A DNA stretch of 64,000 nt from the NCBI RefSeq assembly GCF_002443255.2, contig NW_019211455.1:14602440-14666439 (forward strand), given 5' to 3'. Each line of letters starts with the position of its first letter. Position 1 is the stretch's first letter. Origin of the DNA: Varroa destructor (Eukaryota > Arthropoda > Arachnida > Mesostigmata > Varroidae). Shown here one piece after another: positions 1 through 13,032 of the stretch. The notes under the pieces are model-generated. The model was not told where the DNA came from. It did no database searches and saw only the letters and a list, made by a program, of their open reading frames with translations. The translations under genes were made by a program, and so were the position numbers.

Positions 1-3000
1 AATCTCAACCCCAATTTATAAGATAATTATCCACAGTAATAATGATTCCGGGAGCTTCTCTATGCAATAGAAGTCGCCGGAGAAGTTTGGAGAAAATTAA
101 ACCAAAAACTCCATCGATGTGTGCACAAACTTTACTTTGTGCTCAAGTTTGAAAATTTACGCCAAATTAACACATACTTTAAAAAGAGTTGTCGTAGACA
201 CTGATGCAGGGATACACACAAATCAGATAATGTTTCTCGCTAAATATTCCTATTCCTAAATAAAGTTATTCCATGTGTTTTATTATTCTACAAGATGTCA
301 CCCACTCAAAGGTGATTGATTTTTCCTGTTTTATTAGTAGCACGTGTACATAACGCCAGATAGCCCAACTCTTTGGCTTCTGCTTAACAATGCTCTCTCA
401 TGACTCATCTTGGATTCGTTTGACAATGACATAAACCTAAACCGAATTGCGCAACGGGCATATAAGGTGAGATTTCGGTCCTTAGAAAAACTTAAAATAG
501 TTAAAGTAAATGAAGATTAGTCATAGTTTTTACTATAGAAAAAAATAAAGGACTCTACAAATAATAACAGAAATAACACTGTCTTATAATAAGCCGCACT
601 AATTAATTCATTATGAATTGAAAACTTGGATATAGAGCAGCGAAGGCTAACTGTTTTACTTCAACGCTGACGCCTTATTGGATACTGCGAGGTAAAATGA
701 AGTTTCATGCTACCCAAAATCGGTGTATCTGGTATCGTTTTGATAAGGGCATGACTCCCATATTCTGTTATCAATCAACGGCACGTACACTGCGCTGGTG
801 TTCATTTGGTTGATGTACAACGAATTTTTCGTCATCAACTTTAGTTGTAATCTTAAATTAGGGGTTTGTATCTGTTCAAGTTTAAATCTATTCCTAGTTT
901 AGACCTGCAGGCTTTTTCAATACGAGTTTGGTTAGCAATTTGAAAAAGTTAGTAAAAATGGTATCAGCGCTGATAGCGTGATCGTGGCAGCAATGCCCAA
1001 ACCATTAAAGACAAAAGGGACCGAGGCAACTTGCGACACACGTTACCGTTTAACTCCCGTAGCTGCAAGCTCGTCGGCGCATGCATTACCACTAATGGCG
1101 CCATTTCTTTTATCAAGAGAAAGCAGTAGACTAAGATCAGCAGCACTCGTGGTAGAATCAGATAGTGCCCCAACGGCAAAGTTGCCTTGCCAACCGAAGC
1201 GGCATCGGGGCTTGGGTGTCGAACATCTCGTTTCGACATTCACTCTATTTGACTTCCACATATTTTCGATGGGTTTAGGCTTTCTCCCTTTAATTCCTAA
1301 GCCCCACGGAAATACGAAATTATCCCCATCCTAATGAAAAATGTTAACGAGTAGAGCAAGCTTTGCCGCTTTTCGCTGCAGTAGCTTGAACATCGCTGAA
1401 GTCTTACGTTAAAACTGAAGCCGTTTGCGATGCCGAAGCCACGTCGATCCGACCCGTATTCGTTCGAGCAAAGCATTAGGCCAAACTTTCGTCCTAACCC
1501 TCTTAAGCCTCTAGTTTTAAACAAGAAGCAACCGCTGAACAGCAGAGCAGTATACTCATCAAGAACAGATACTGCTAGCCATCGTCTATTGCTGATTCAA
1601 AATTTACGCGCTTCCACAGTTGCCACCCAAATCGAGTAGAGCCAAACGTTGCGCGACGATCTGAACCCCACAGAGATCACAACCTAACCTCTTTTTTACC
1701 GACTTCATACAGCTCTGCTTTCTTTTTCCATTGACGCTGCTGCTTCACTCTGGGCTTACCCGCAGACACGCGCAGTAACAAATATATATACAAAAAGGGG
1801 GAGATCGCAAATTGCACAGGCTATGTCTTTTGATGAGCCGATCACTATGCATAGGGCTTTGTATGTCTGCCTGTAGGACTTTAATGTGTCCCAGAAGATC
1901 ACTGGATTAACGCCAATTAAGCCCTCTGTTTTTCGCTAAATAATCTGCCGCCTCTCTCGGCTGTTACTGTAATTCGTTGGTCTTGCAAGCTACATACAAT
2001 ACATACTATTCTGAGTATAGTGCATCGGATGTAGCATACCAACAGCAAGCTGGGATTGTATGGGGAACATACAGCCTCAAGTAGACTAGTTGCGCACAGA
2101 TCGACAACTGCCGACTGATAGAGACGTTCTTAGCTCGTCAAAAAACAAAAGCTACAGGCTTCGATCAATAGTACGTGAAACGCAATCGCCGTCGTTGGGG
2201 TTGGCCAAGGGGTTTTTGCAGAATCGCACTTTTTTATAGCTGCTTGCATGAAACGGGTTCTCCCAAAGGATATCTTCTCAGCCTTCTTGTCTTATCATCG
2301 ATAGCCTTGTGGGTATTACCCCTATAATAATGTGCATTAATAACTGTTCATGCTGCAGTAGCTACTGTTTTCGATGCGCGTAGTCTCTCTGAGATGTAAC
2401 AGCAAAACGAATCCAGACACAGACGACACGTGTAAGAATTCTGGCGGCAAGAAGCAACAGTAAAAAGGACTTGCCCTAACAAGGGCTAAAAAGACGAGCA
2501 ACATCGTAGAAAGTAAGAATCATTTTGTCATAATGAAAACACCGTCATGCAGCAAATGAAAACATTAAACGAGAAGTTGGACCGATGCGCAGGTTAGTAA
2601 CTAGATCGAAAGCTTTCATTGAACAGAGACGCTTACTTTATCGAGCTTAAAAAATAACTAGCAGACGAATTACCCAGATTTGTACGAATAGCAGATAAAT
2701 GCATTGCATTTACAAATATAGTCGCCCATCAGATATGTGTATCGATCACGTAATATGACTTCAGGTCGTGAGGAACTAATTTAATTTCGAATACGAAGTT
2801 TGAGGTTGCAATGCCATCTAGAGAAGAAAACTAGAATACTGATGAATTGGGCCAATTACTTGAGTTCGAGATCTAAGACAGACTTTTATTCTACCTAGTT
2901 TTCTAATTTAAAAGTCGCTTCCTATGAATAGTAGAAATTAGCAGTGAACTATTCTCAATATACCTGCATATATATACATATAGGAATGTACAGTCGAATT

Positions 3001-5440
3001 ACAATTTTTGTGATTTTGCTAATAGGCCAACGGCTAGCTATCACTGGCCAGCTCCGCCACTGCTAAAGCAAACGAACCTGTTTCAGAGAACCGCTCATTT
3101 CAGTGACGAGATTAATGAGAGACTAACAAAACGAACGCAGCAGAAAGGCTTCTATCCTAAAGCGAACGAACCTAGGCACTAGGCTGAAAAGGCTTTGATG
3201 CTCTCCCTGCACAGTGCTATATGCTCGGGCCTACAACAAATGTCCACAAAGTCGAATATGGAGTTCGTGAGTAAACCACAATGGGATAATCAATTTATGT
3301 GCCAATCTTGTGCGTCACTGCAGGACATTTTTACGTTACTTTATCTTATCATCATAATGATGTAAGCACCTTGATACAAACTGCAAACGCGGGCATGCTT
3401 ATGAGTGTATGGAATATTCTTTCATCTACTCACATTACCCGACAACTAGCCGGAAGGACAGACACTCCCGAAAGCAAGTTCTTTTTGCTTGGTCTGATTG
3501 AAGTTATCTTCAAAGAGGCGCTTTGCATCTGAACGACTTCTATAAGCTCGAGTCGTTACCATTTTAGATAAATAGAGAAATCAATGCGTTGAGTATTGTA
3601 ACTTTGGGTCCTTAACAGCGTCATGACGTCCTTCTCGCCCCTATCTATTTCCGTTATTTTGCCAATTTTCGAGTTTAATGGATACCCCGTTAAGTACCAA
3701 TAGCTTGTTGTAGTAATTTGTCTTCCAGAGGCGACTGCAATAGCGCCTACGTTCGCTAAGCGATCACTGAACGCCGTATTTACAGGGTGCTCTTTATCGA
3801 TGTTGCGCAAACCTTTGACAAATGCGCTCAGCTGTTTCTAGAAATGTTGCTACTGGAGGATTGAGGTCGCCTTTTTGTCAAGGCTCTAGCCGATGGCGTC
3901 GCCATGTCTCCGCCTACACATGTCCTCGGCAGAGAAGCCGGGAACAGAACAGAACTACGATTGCAGCGGCGACCCAGTCCGATTACTACTACTCCTACTT
4001 CCCTGTTTTATTATGCTTCAGACGATGCTCACGAACTAGCCGCTTGTAGCCAACCGGCGAAAGTTTGCATGTAGGGTTTGTTTGATCACGCGTCCACATT
4101 GGCGACGTGCTACGGTGTTAGATAGCTGCTAGCCGGTCTGTGTTCTTTTGCGTGAGTGTGTTTGGTCTCTGCGGTAACTATGTCCCAATACGTTGACAAG
4201 GGAGATGCTCTGTGCGATTTTGGGATGCACCGCCTATACATCACTCGATGTCCCGTACACCGTTTCAATCCGCGCAGCGTGAACTGGGACTATAGCAACA
4301 ACCGCAACAGCCCTAGCAAAAATAACAGAAGTGCTTCTAGAAGACAGTGTACGTAATAAGATCGCACTAAAGGCCCAACTATCACATTCTGTGTCCTTCC
4401 AGCTTTTCAGTGATGGCTGCCTTGCCCAGTCTATAACTCTCCGGACGCCTCGTTGCTTGCGGGCCGTAGTCGTACGCTCGGTTGGACTATACAACTTTAC
4501 CGATCAAAAAAGCAAAAAGCCTCTACCAGAACTAGCTATTAGATTATTTTAGCACTGCAATTACTGTCTCCAATAGGGCTGTCATGTTTGTGCTGACGGT
4601 ATTGCAAGGCACGAACGGCTGATACGCGTCCACCAGGCAGCCTTACAACCCATCAGGGCCTTTACTGAGATAGGTTGTAGGCTGTAGATTGCAGTCCCTA
4701 CTGGCCCAAGGCCTGCGGTATCTGCGCTGGCAGTGATCTTGGCCGAGCTTCAAGCCCTCCTGAAAAGATCCTAAGCTTGGTTAAGTCGTGCCTTCACTCG
4801 CTTGTGAATGTTTGTGCGCGGACTGCACTTTCGTCTCAGCATAGCCGTCATCATCATCAAAGCCATCGTCGGCGTGCAATAAGGCTCGTCTCTCCATCTG
4901 GCGACCACTGCTTCGCGCTCTCCCTTGAGTCTTCCGGTCGGTTTCAGTCCCTCGGTTTTCCAGCCCTCAGATCGTTGATTCTGAACACGCCTCGACAAAC
5001 CTCGAAGTTATCTTCTACTCTACGAGGGCCAGAGAGTTTCGTTGTGTAAGGTGGCTTTTTCAAAACTCTCTGTGGACCGCGCTCTGGCCGCGCCAGCAAT
5101 GGCATCCATTACAACGACAGTAGTGCATTACTTAAGTGGTGTGTGTTATCGGCAGTAGTAGTAGTAGTAGTAGTTAATGGCTGGATGTTTATCTGCCATT
5201 CAGCCGTAGCTTGCCCCGTCACGTCAGCGTTATACGGTCGCGACAAAAGGAAGACGCCAATCTCGGCGACAGGACACTCGCTGATTGGCAAAGACCCGGC
5301 GGGCATCAAGCGCCGCAGCAGATATATCTAAAAGTGGTAGTTGATAGAAAGAAACAGTTCAGTTCGATAATCGTTGTGGTAACAGATAATCCATACGGAG
5401 CCTCAGGCCACAAAGTGCTACATATCAGGCCCTCGCGGCG
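1..5440. other. upstream region without a confident gene; GC/CpG-rich patch at about 3.8-5.3 kb
   Basis: Open frames are short, overlap on both strands and lack splice or domain support. The 3.8-5.3 kb part is richer in G+C and CpG than its surroundings, which would fit promoter or 5' untranslated sequence of the CAS gene. One minus-strand frame near 1.05-1.26 kb ends with a possible RNase H-like motif (see findings). An (AGT)n run lies at 5154-5175. Confidence 0.4.
5154..5175. repeat. (AGT)n trinucleotide repeat
   Basis: About seven uninterrupted AGT units, in the GC-rich region upstream of the CAS SH3 exon. Confidence 0.9.
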
Positions 5441-5447
5441 TTTAACC

Positions 5448-5477
5448 ATGGCGGAGATGATCCAGATTATTAAAAAT
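5448..5477 (+). CDS. candidate start exon of the CAS gene
   Basis: An ATG in a strong context (ttaaccATGGCGG) opens ten codons, MAEMIQIIKN, ending in phase 0 directly before gtacgc. The next accepted CAS exon at 6046 starts in phase 0, so the join gives MAEMIQIIKN followed by NCLAKALYDN, about the N-terminal length usual for the family. Against it: the T before the donor is poor, and other short ATG exons farther upstream (for example 4585, ATG TTT GTG CTG ACG then gtattg) would also fit. Confidence 0.3.
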
Positions 5478-6045
5478 GTACGCATCGATTGTCAAATACC
5501 GTGACTATAACCGCTTTAAGAATGAACGGCTTTTTCATAGCAAAATGGTCGGAATCATCGCTCACACACATGTTCTATACGAGATACGTCTGCGCTTATC
5601 TTTTTGCCGGCAAAATGTACTATCCAAATGAATGACCAGCATATGGATGCTACTACCTGTGTATGTCGTCCGTTCTATGCCGTTTCGTGCAGCCATGAGT
5701 ACGATGATACTATTTACCGCAATTGAAATTGTTGTACACTATTAGGTCTAACGAAACGCTAGTGAAAAGTCGCTTTAACCATCCAGTGCATCTTTTCGGA
5801 TACCATGTCAGTGCTTACAAGAAAAGTGAGATAGTCTTGGGTGTGGCCAGGTGTTTTTATTTTTCCCTGTTGAGCTGAAAAACTCTCCGAGTTACGAAAA
5901 ATGCCCTGCGGGCTAAACCACAACTAAATCATTCACATATGTGGTAATGACTATGACTCACTCGCTCGTAGTGGTCGGCCTGAGATGTGGATATGTTTTA
6001 TGTTATTTGTACATTTATCGTTTGTTCTGTTGTTGTCTATTCCAG

Positions 6046-8055
6046 AATTGCCTGGCAAAAGCATTGTACGACAATCACGCGGAATCACCAGAGGAACTCG
6101 AATTTCAGAAGGGTGATGTACTGACCGTGCTCGAACAGAACCCCAACGGATTACAAGGTATTAACAGACCGTAATTAATGTGGTTAGTGTACGTTTTTCA
6201 TTCGGTCACACACTGCGGAGGTCGTTTTCTAAACAAATACACCAGGGATATTGGTAATATTTGGACGAGTGTATCTTCTTAGTTTGCCTAGATCTTATAG
6301 CTCGGCATAAACGATAGTTTTACATGTTTTTAGTTATGAGCACAGTTGTGATAAAAGCCTTTTTTTCAACAGAACGTGATACTACAACGGGATTCAATAG
6401 AAATGGTCGTACCGTTGATGTTGTTTTCCTATTTCCGGGTATATGTTAACAGGTAGAGAATATGTCTCCAAAATGTGACTACTTTTTGCGACGTTTGCGA
6501 CGTATCGTAATACATACAAGAATTGATTGGATTTATAATACGCCGATAATAATTTAATGTATATGTTACAGCTCATAGATTTTAAATGGACTGTTATTAA
6601 AGCTACTTTGAGTGACGTTCATGATCTTCAACTTTACGGTTTAACTGGGACGCGCTACTATATCATGTGAGAAGGATCGTAATAGAACGCTTAGCCTGAT
6701 TAAAAATATATCTCAGCTAGAATTGGTCTATGAAAAGTCACTTATGCACTTATGGTGGTTGTATCTTCTTTAGTGGAGTTTATTCTAGTGATACCTATAA
6801 CGTTTTCCACTTTCTTTTCTATACTATCATTTAACCTGTTCTCTGAATTTCGAACGAATTAAAACAATCGTGAACATTTCCCACGCATGTACCACTTTAT
6901 TGAGCTAATTCCGCAATCAAATACTCCAGAGTAACATCGTGCTTAGCCGCGAAGATTTGGTCATGTAGCCATATGTCCAAGAGGATAACTAGTCCATTGG
7001 TAATTTAATGGACCTGACTACAAGCGCTAGATTAAAGCTGGTGGGTGTCCTGGACGTTGGGAAGGTAGTTATTACGTAAAACACCGTCCCGTCTTAATGA
7101 TAGAGACCACAGAAGTTGGCAATCGCACTCAATTAAATTCGAGCGCCGGGGCGCAGGGGTGCCGGGTCGCTAGCAGACGAAAAGTAGCGAAAGCTTAAAA
7201 TCGTTACTTAATAGCTGACCACGTGTCCAACTTTAAGCAGCTGCCACGTGCCGTGTATCAAACACAATTTATAGGACAACGTTAACATCTGCATGATCGT
7301 GCTTTACTGACGACTGTACGACTACTCGTGTCTACTGAAAATGGTAATAACGTGAGGTAGCCTTAGAAAATATGGCAAACATAAATAATAATCAGAATTC
7401 TCGTATCTCTGCGAGTGGATTTCAGCCATCGTTTGTATTCCTAAGTGTTAGTCATAGCGAATCCGCAAGCTAATAGCGGCCTAAATCTAAGTACAGGGAA
7501 ACCATCAAACGTTCATTGTCGTGATACTTTTACTAACTTAACTTTTACTAACAATTATCGTGAAATCAGGACTGATGATCTAGTAACTGACATGTTTTTT
7601 TTTTTTTTACCGAGCATTAACACCAGCCGTTTTACATGAAACACATTCATCAATACTTAATTTTATAAAAAATTTCCGACCTTTGAATATTCTTGATTCG
7701 CTCTGTCAAGCTACAACACGCCTTACGATGAATTTAAAAATGTCATCTGGAAAAACTAGTAGAAACCAGAAAAACAAAACCAGCCGACTTAAACGATATT
7801 GTACGTGAACGGATAAACATGTGACGAACAGACACCCCCCTAACGGGTATAGTTCACTTATTGTTGCCTGCATATTGTACATAAACTGCAGGATGGTGGC
7901 TCTGTGCTCTTCGAGGACGTCAGGGTATCGCCCCAGGAAACCGGTTACGCCTAATGCCGTACATGTACGATCCAACTGGACTAGGATTTGCTACAGGGGT
8001 CGTGGCTCACAATGTGGCGATGACCTCTAGTGCTCCACACAACCATATCCAACAG
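6046..8055 (+). other. SH3 domain of the CAS protein, split over two exons
   Basis: The first exon gives NCLAKALYDN then an EELEFQKGD stretch, the ALYD and acidic RT-loop signatures of SH3. It ends with one base of a glycine codon at 6157. The second exon completes it as GWWLCALRGRQGIAPGNRL, containing the WW and ALYD-partner PGN motif of CAS SH3 domains. The 1.7-kb intron interrupts the domain just before the WW. After the SH3 the exon continues for about 30 residues of linker ending at a CAG codon, phase 0. Confidence 0.93.
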
Positions 8056-11000
8056 GTAGAAAAGCAGCCATACACTAACAATATTAATAAAGTTGTTTAA
8101 TAATAATAACAGTAATGGAACGCAAGTGCTTGCTACGCCTTACGTTGGCTCTCGCGATTTATAACAACAAAGTTCATACTTACCGTACATTTTTAATGCG
8201 TACGGTCCTATGCAACACAAACGACAGATGCAATAATAAGTTTAATATAATTTGGACGGTATGGACTAGTAATGTCCAGTCATAGTCTCTAATTATACCA
8301 GTTTTAATTACAGCATAAATAATTCTTCAATAGCATATAAAATGAAGTTTCCACCGGCTATTCTTTTGTGTAAATGCATAACAAAGCCCTCATTTTGCCA
8401 TTACTAACACCATATTGCAATTCATGTTGTTTCCCTTTTCTCGTTCCCGTTGCCTATATTCAACCTTGGTTTTGCATTTGCTCCAAATTGGTCTGATGTG
8501 ATCTGACCTGACTTGGTGCTATCGTATTGCAACGACGCCGGCGTGTAACTATCCTCTGCCGTGCCATGCGTACGGTGCTTTCCGCGTAAACCTTACGTGG
8601 ATCGTTTGTTTCATCACCCTTCTATCCGAATGCTTTTGTCTCGTGAACGGTAGTGCCCAGCTGGGCTTACCGTAACGGGCTGCACGACCCTGCCGAATCG
8701 CGGCTCGAACGCCAATAGAAGACCCCCAACTGCTGTGGGCGTGGGGGGTCCTCCAGCTGGCGCTCGGGTCGTCCTTCCAGTACGGCATGGTGATGTTTTT
8801 GTCTATGACACCCCGCAGGTGGGGATGGGTACTGGAGGCGGGGGTGGACTCAGTGGACGTTCCGAGTACGATGTCCCAGCCGTAGCGACCCTGCCTCGAG
8901 CCAATCTCCATACCCGTGACGGCATTCTGGTGCAGACAACGCCGAAGCTACAAACGTTCGCGGTCCCATCAACTCGTACGTATTAAGCACAATTACTGCA
9001 GAATACATCTGTGGGTAGTAAACGCCATATACAATATGTGATCCCTAAACTGCACTAGTTACAATTATATATCGAGTCAGATAAACTTAACGTGGAGATT
9101 TAGATGAAGGAATAAGCAGCGATTTGCCTACTTGTAAGTAGTACGCGTTACCTTGATAAATATGCTCAACATTCAAGGGACCGATATGTTTTTTAAGTTC
9201 TATATTTTTTATCAGCCTTTTGTTATGTTTGTTGTTATTAATTTGAATTCCATTTCTCTGCGTCCCAAGTAGAAAGCCAAAATTACGATGAGCCGAAGCC
9301 TTCATCAAAGCTTAGTGGAAATGGTGGATGCCAGTATGATATACCGCGCGGCATCAATCAACATTTCCGTGGAATGTCCCTCTCGGACGGTCAGTACGAT
9401 TTCCCACAGGCGCAAGGAGCAAAGGCTGTCAATGGAACAGCTCCCGAAGCGGCAGGAGCTGATCACGCCGAGTACGACGCCCCCGCTGCGCGTAGCGCTG
9501 TGGCACCCCTCAAAGCGGCTTCTTTGTACGACAAACCACCAAACCAACAACAGCAAACCCATCAAAAACTCGACATGAGTACATTCAAGGTATGCAGGAT
9601 GCGCAGTCACCTTTTGGCGGAGACGGGTTGCGCGTCCGGTGGAACTTGACCGTTAAACTTCTGTATATCATAGATCTTAAAACTAAAAAAAATCTACGAC
9701 AAATTGCTTTCGAAAATGTTTTGGATTCTTTCGCTTTTCTATGAATCCATGGAATATAAATCGTACATATGTTTCCTACGATTTGGTAAGGTGATCTGAG
9801 TGACTAAAGATAGCTTAAATTTGACTTCCAGTGCAAACTAGCAGTTCGAACCGTGTGAAAAGTTACTAACAGTGTTATGTCCGGTGTGCAGGAAAAGTGT
9901 CCTTCGTACGATGTGCCGGTGGCATCCGCCGTGACGAACGCAAGGATGTCCTTTCACTCACAAGGATCTAGTTCCGGTGTGACGGGTAGTCAGAGTAGCC
10001 TAAATACAAGCCTCTCCAGTGGAGGTAATATTCATATTCGACATCGCTTTATCACACAGTATCCCATGCAGAGGAACTTTGCATGCATAATTTTTCCAAA
10101 TCTGTAATGTTTTTATCATATATTCTAGATTAGGTAATCGCTACATTTGTAGTGCTCCTATTGAACTTTCCCTAGTGGTTAGTATTATTAATTAGCCTAA
10201 AAGATATTCTTATTAAATGCAAAAGTATTACGAAATTTTACAGGAGGATCAAATAGATCATCATTGGAACAGCAAGCCGAGGAAGCGTACGATATCCCGC
10301 AGTTAGGCCATAAAAGGCCTACTGGTGGATTGGATACAACACCCACTGGCCTTCTCAAGATTGCCTCCGCCACAGGAAGGGCTTCCGGTAATAGCGTTTA
10401 TGATACACCACCACAGGTGAGCAATGCCACAACAACCCATGGGCCGAGACCGTAGTCTTTGAATTGATTCTTTGATCAATCAAGCTTCCAATCTCCCTCT
10501 TCGTCTAATTATGATTTTCTATCAAAAATAAAACTTACATTGAAGGGTTTTTCTACCACATTTTTTTCCCTCCGTATATGTAAGATTCTTAACGGCTAAT
10601 AAAATCCAATGAAATGTGAGGAACGTCCTTTCAATCATTCTAGGCGAATGCCATTGTATAAATTGTAACCTTTAATGATCCGCCCTTCTCATTATTTGTA
10701 CCAGGTAACCCGTGACATCCCCGTGCCGTCCAATTTTAGTATGGAAGCGGCAGAGTACGTTTCTCTACCACCGGGAGGAGGAAACACTTCTGTAGGTTCG
10801 AATATTGACCCACCATCAGCACGAGAAGCCGTTCCCCTTGAACTTCATTCGTCCCTGGAAGCTCTCGTCATACACCAGCAGGAGGTCCAAGCAGCGGCAC
10901 AGTTACTTTTCGCGTCGTTAGCCGCAACTAGCCAGACGCAGAGTCAAACGGCAAAGGAAAGTCGCGAAAGCATGCGGGTGCCTTGTCATACGTTGCTCAA

Positions 11001-12491
11001 CAGCGTTCGAGGCTTCTTCACGTTCGCACGTGGCGCGGTCAACAGTGCCCGTTCTAATGCTCCCGATACAAAAATGGTCGCCAAAATCGAGCGTCTTGTA
11101 CAAACCCTAGCGACATCGTACTCAGTTATTGCTGATGCCTGCGCCGCTATGGACAAACTTGATTGGCAGTGCCACAATAAACAGGGTGCGCGAACATCAA
11201 ACAAGCATAGAGACTAGACTGTTGTAGCAGTGGTAGTATAGTAATTGTAGAACTTTTTTTTCTGTAGGTAGGGGGTAACTTGGGCTACTCATTATTAGCG
11301 AATTTAAGGTTGCGGCTCTGTTGTTAGCTAAACATACGTAGCATGTGCGCCCAGACTGCTCTGACCTAACACAGATAATAAAGCGCTACATACACAAGAG
11401 AACTGCAATAGAAATAATCGATGAGGTACTCGCAGACATCCCCTATAATATTTAACGGAACCATCCACTTGCCTTTTGTCTATTTGCAGGTGAACGTGAT
11501 GACTTTGATCGCCTGGTTGCATGCGCTCGAAGTTTGACTGACGACGTTCAGCAGATCAGTCTGTGCGTACAAGGCAACGCCACGCTAATCTTTCGGCGAA
11601 CACCGCCAGCCCAGGAAATTCGTCAGCGGCCGCTACCTCGACTACCATCGACAGATGGACTACGAGCTGGACAAGCGGCCGACACGACTGACGGCAAAGA
11701 GCCCGACTACAGCGAATATGATTACATTCAAATGCAGAATGAAACGCCGATAGAGAAAACCGGAACTACTGCCGAACTGGCGCCGCAGCACGATTTTGGA
11801 GCTCACTACGACAGCTTACTCAAGAGATCACAGGTACGGGCTCACATAATTCAGATTATCATGATTGGTGTTGACAGGCTTTTGTCTCTAAAATATCGCA
11901 CCAGATGTCCTAATTGTAACAGGCCCTTATCAATGATAGCTATTTAATGAACTGTTTTTCTAGGAAATGATCGCTGACAAGTCAACTGTCGCAGAAGTGC
12001 CAGCCCACGTATGCAATGACCACATGCTACGAGAGTATTATTCCCCTCGGCTTAACGATGCGATATCCTACCTTAGTGAATCGATCTCCGCTTTTCTCGC
12101 AGCCATCGAAAAGAACCGACCGCCACGCATATTTGTTGAACATACGAAATTCGTATTGATTGCCGCGCATCGCGTTGCTTGCATCGGCGATACGCTACAT
12201 CGGCATCTAGCCGATCATGGCGAGAGCGAGAAGTTTCGTCGTTGCTCAGAAAAGATTTCTACCTCGTTAAGGCTTCTTGTAGACACAACGAAGCGAGCAG
12301 CTCTGCATTTCCCAGCCGTGGTGGCTATCCAGGAAATGGTCGATACAGTAATGGCTGTGAGCCATCTGTGTCACGCACTCAAAGGCTGTTTTGTCGTTAA
12401 CACACCCCAGCTTCAACAAGCCGAGCAACAACAACAACAACAGCTGCAGACAGCCTCTTCTGCTACACCGGCGGGGATGATTGTCAACTAA
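6046..12491 (+). CDS. p130CAS: CAS-family docking protein (p130Cas/BCAR1/NEDD9 homologue), nine exons, start exon uncertain
   Basis: Exons read as 6046-6157, 7892-8055, 8654-8975, 9273-9589, 9892-10024, 10244-10416, 10705-11185, 11490-11833 and 11964-12491 (stop TAA). All are bounded by AG/GT and every junction keeps phase, giving 857 residues plus a short missing N-terminus. Order seen: SH3, YxxP-rich substrate region, serine-rich helical region, a RPLPRLP plus EYDYIQM Src-binding site, and a helical C-terminal domain. This is the full order known for the CAS family. Family role: a cytoplasmic adaptor at integrin adhesions. Its SH3 binds FAK and phosphatases, and Src-phosphorylated YxxP sites recruit Crk-type SH2 adaptors to drive Rac signalling and migration. 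The weakest boundary is the acceptor at 8653. Exon one must supply the ATG and end in phase 0. Confidence 0.9.
8654..10416 (+). other. CAS substrate domain: ten YxxP motifs across four exons
   Basis: Counted by reading frame: YDTP and YDVP in exon 3; YDEP, YDIP, YDFP, YDAP and YDKP in exon 4; YDVP in exon 5; YDIP and YDTP in exon 6. All are YDxP, the preferred Src substrate and Crk SH2 docking form. Human p130Cas has more of them (about fifteen), so this is a compact version. Spacers are rich in Gly, Ser, Pro and Gln, as expected of an extensible disordered segment. Confidence 0.88.
10705..11185 (+). other. CAS serine-rich four-helix region exon
   Basis: Starting VTRDIPVPSNF and then EYVSLPP, the exon moves into a long helical stretch with Ala, Ser and Gln runs (AAAQLLFASLAATSQTQSQ). 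It continues through GFFTFARGAVNSARSN to a DACAAMDKLDWQC segment. Position and composition match the serine-rich four-helix bundle of CAS proteins, a 14-3-3 and Grb2 docking module in vertebrates. The exon ends after CAG G (donor gtgcgc). The phase-1 junction forms Gly with the next exon. Confidence 0.8.
11490..11833 (+). other. CAS exon with bipartite Src-binding site
   Basis: The exon opens GERDDFDRLVACARSL and continues to an SLCVQGNATLIFRR segment resembling the end of the vertebrate serine-rich bundle. RPLPRLPS (bases 11627-11650) matches the polyproline site bound by Src SH3. EYDYIQM (11713-11733) matches the adjacent YDYV-type Src SH2 site. Their order and spacing of about 20-30 residues is as in vertebrate CAS proteins, so tyrosine-dependent Src docking is probably conserved. 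Confidence 0.82.
11964..12491 (+). other. CAS C-terminal helical (FAT-like) domain, last coding exon
   Basis: The exon follows a tttttctag acceptor and encodes 175 residues. A helical block runs from CNDHMLREYYSPRL through about residue 145, matching the CAS C-terminal domain that resembles a focal-adhesion-targeting bundle and binds BCAR3/NSP-type exchange factors. A polyglutamine tract (seven Q broken by Q-rich sequence) and a short tail follow before TAA. The Q-rich tail is lineage-specific filler. Confidence 0.85.
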
Positions 12492-12940
12492 AAGGACAAA
12501 CTGGAAAAAGAAAACCGCACAGAAAGTCGTGGATGTAACAAACTATGGTTATTCGATTTTGGTGTTTGGAGAAAGGTAACCTCCCATTCGTCTTCTAACT
12601 GATCCGCTCTGGTTCTAAAAGTCAATACTTAAAATCCCGTCAACGAACCTGTACGAAAAAATATACCTACAAACTGCTCGTAGCGTAGAAATGCGAAAGT
12701 TGTCTTATCTATGTAGCGTATTTGGGGAAGCTCAGAAGCCAGTAATGCCTCAAATTTACATACAGAGTTACTATGCTTCGAGTTATTTGAAGAGAACAGC
12801 TCGTTCCAGCTCTGCTACTGAAAGTATCGTTAAAAAAACTGGTTTGGTGTTATCTGGAAAAACCATTTCGTTTTGGCGGCACAATTGTTGCGGGGTTATA
12901 TCGGAAGGCAGTTTGTCGGATGCCCCGTTTGGATGCCCCC

Positions 12941-12941
<1 letters not shown>

Positions 12942-12972
<31 letters not shown>
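12942..12972. repeat. (AT)n microsatellite
   Basis: About 31 bases of alternating T and A, about 450 bases after the CAS stop codon. Confidence 0.95.
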
Positions 12973-12975
<3 letters not shown>

Positions 12976-13032
12976 AAGTTCAACTAAAACAAAAATGCAG
13001 AAAACGACTAAGAAGTTCTGCAAGCTGTAGCT

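Noticed and set aside
8549..8911. 120-codon minus-strand frame
   Set aside because: Antisense to the third CAS exon, whose YDTP and YDVP motifs and phase-consistent junctions support the plus strand.
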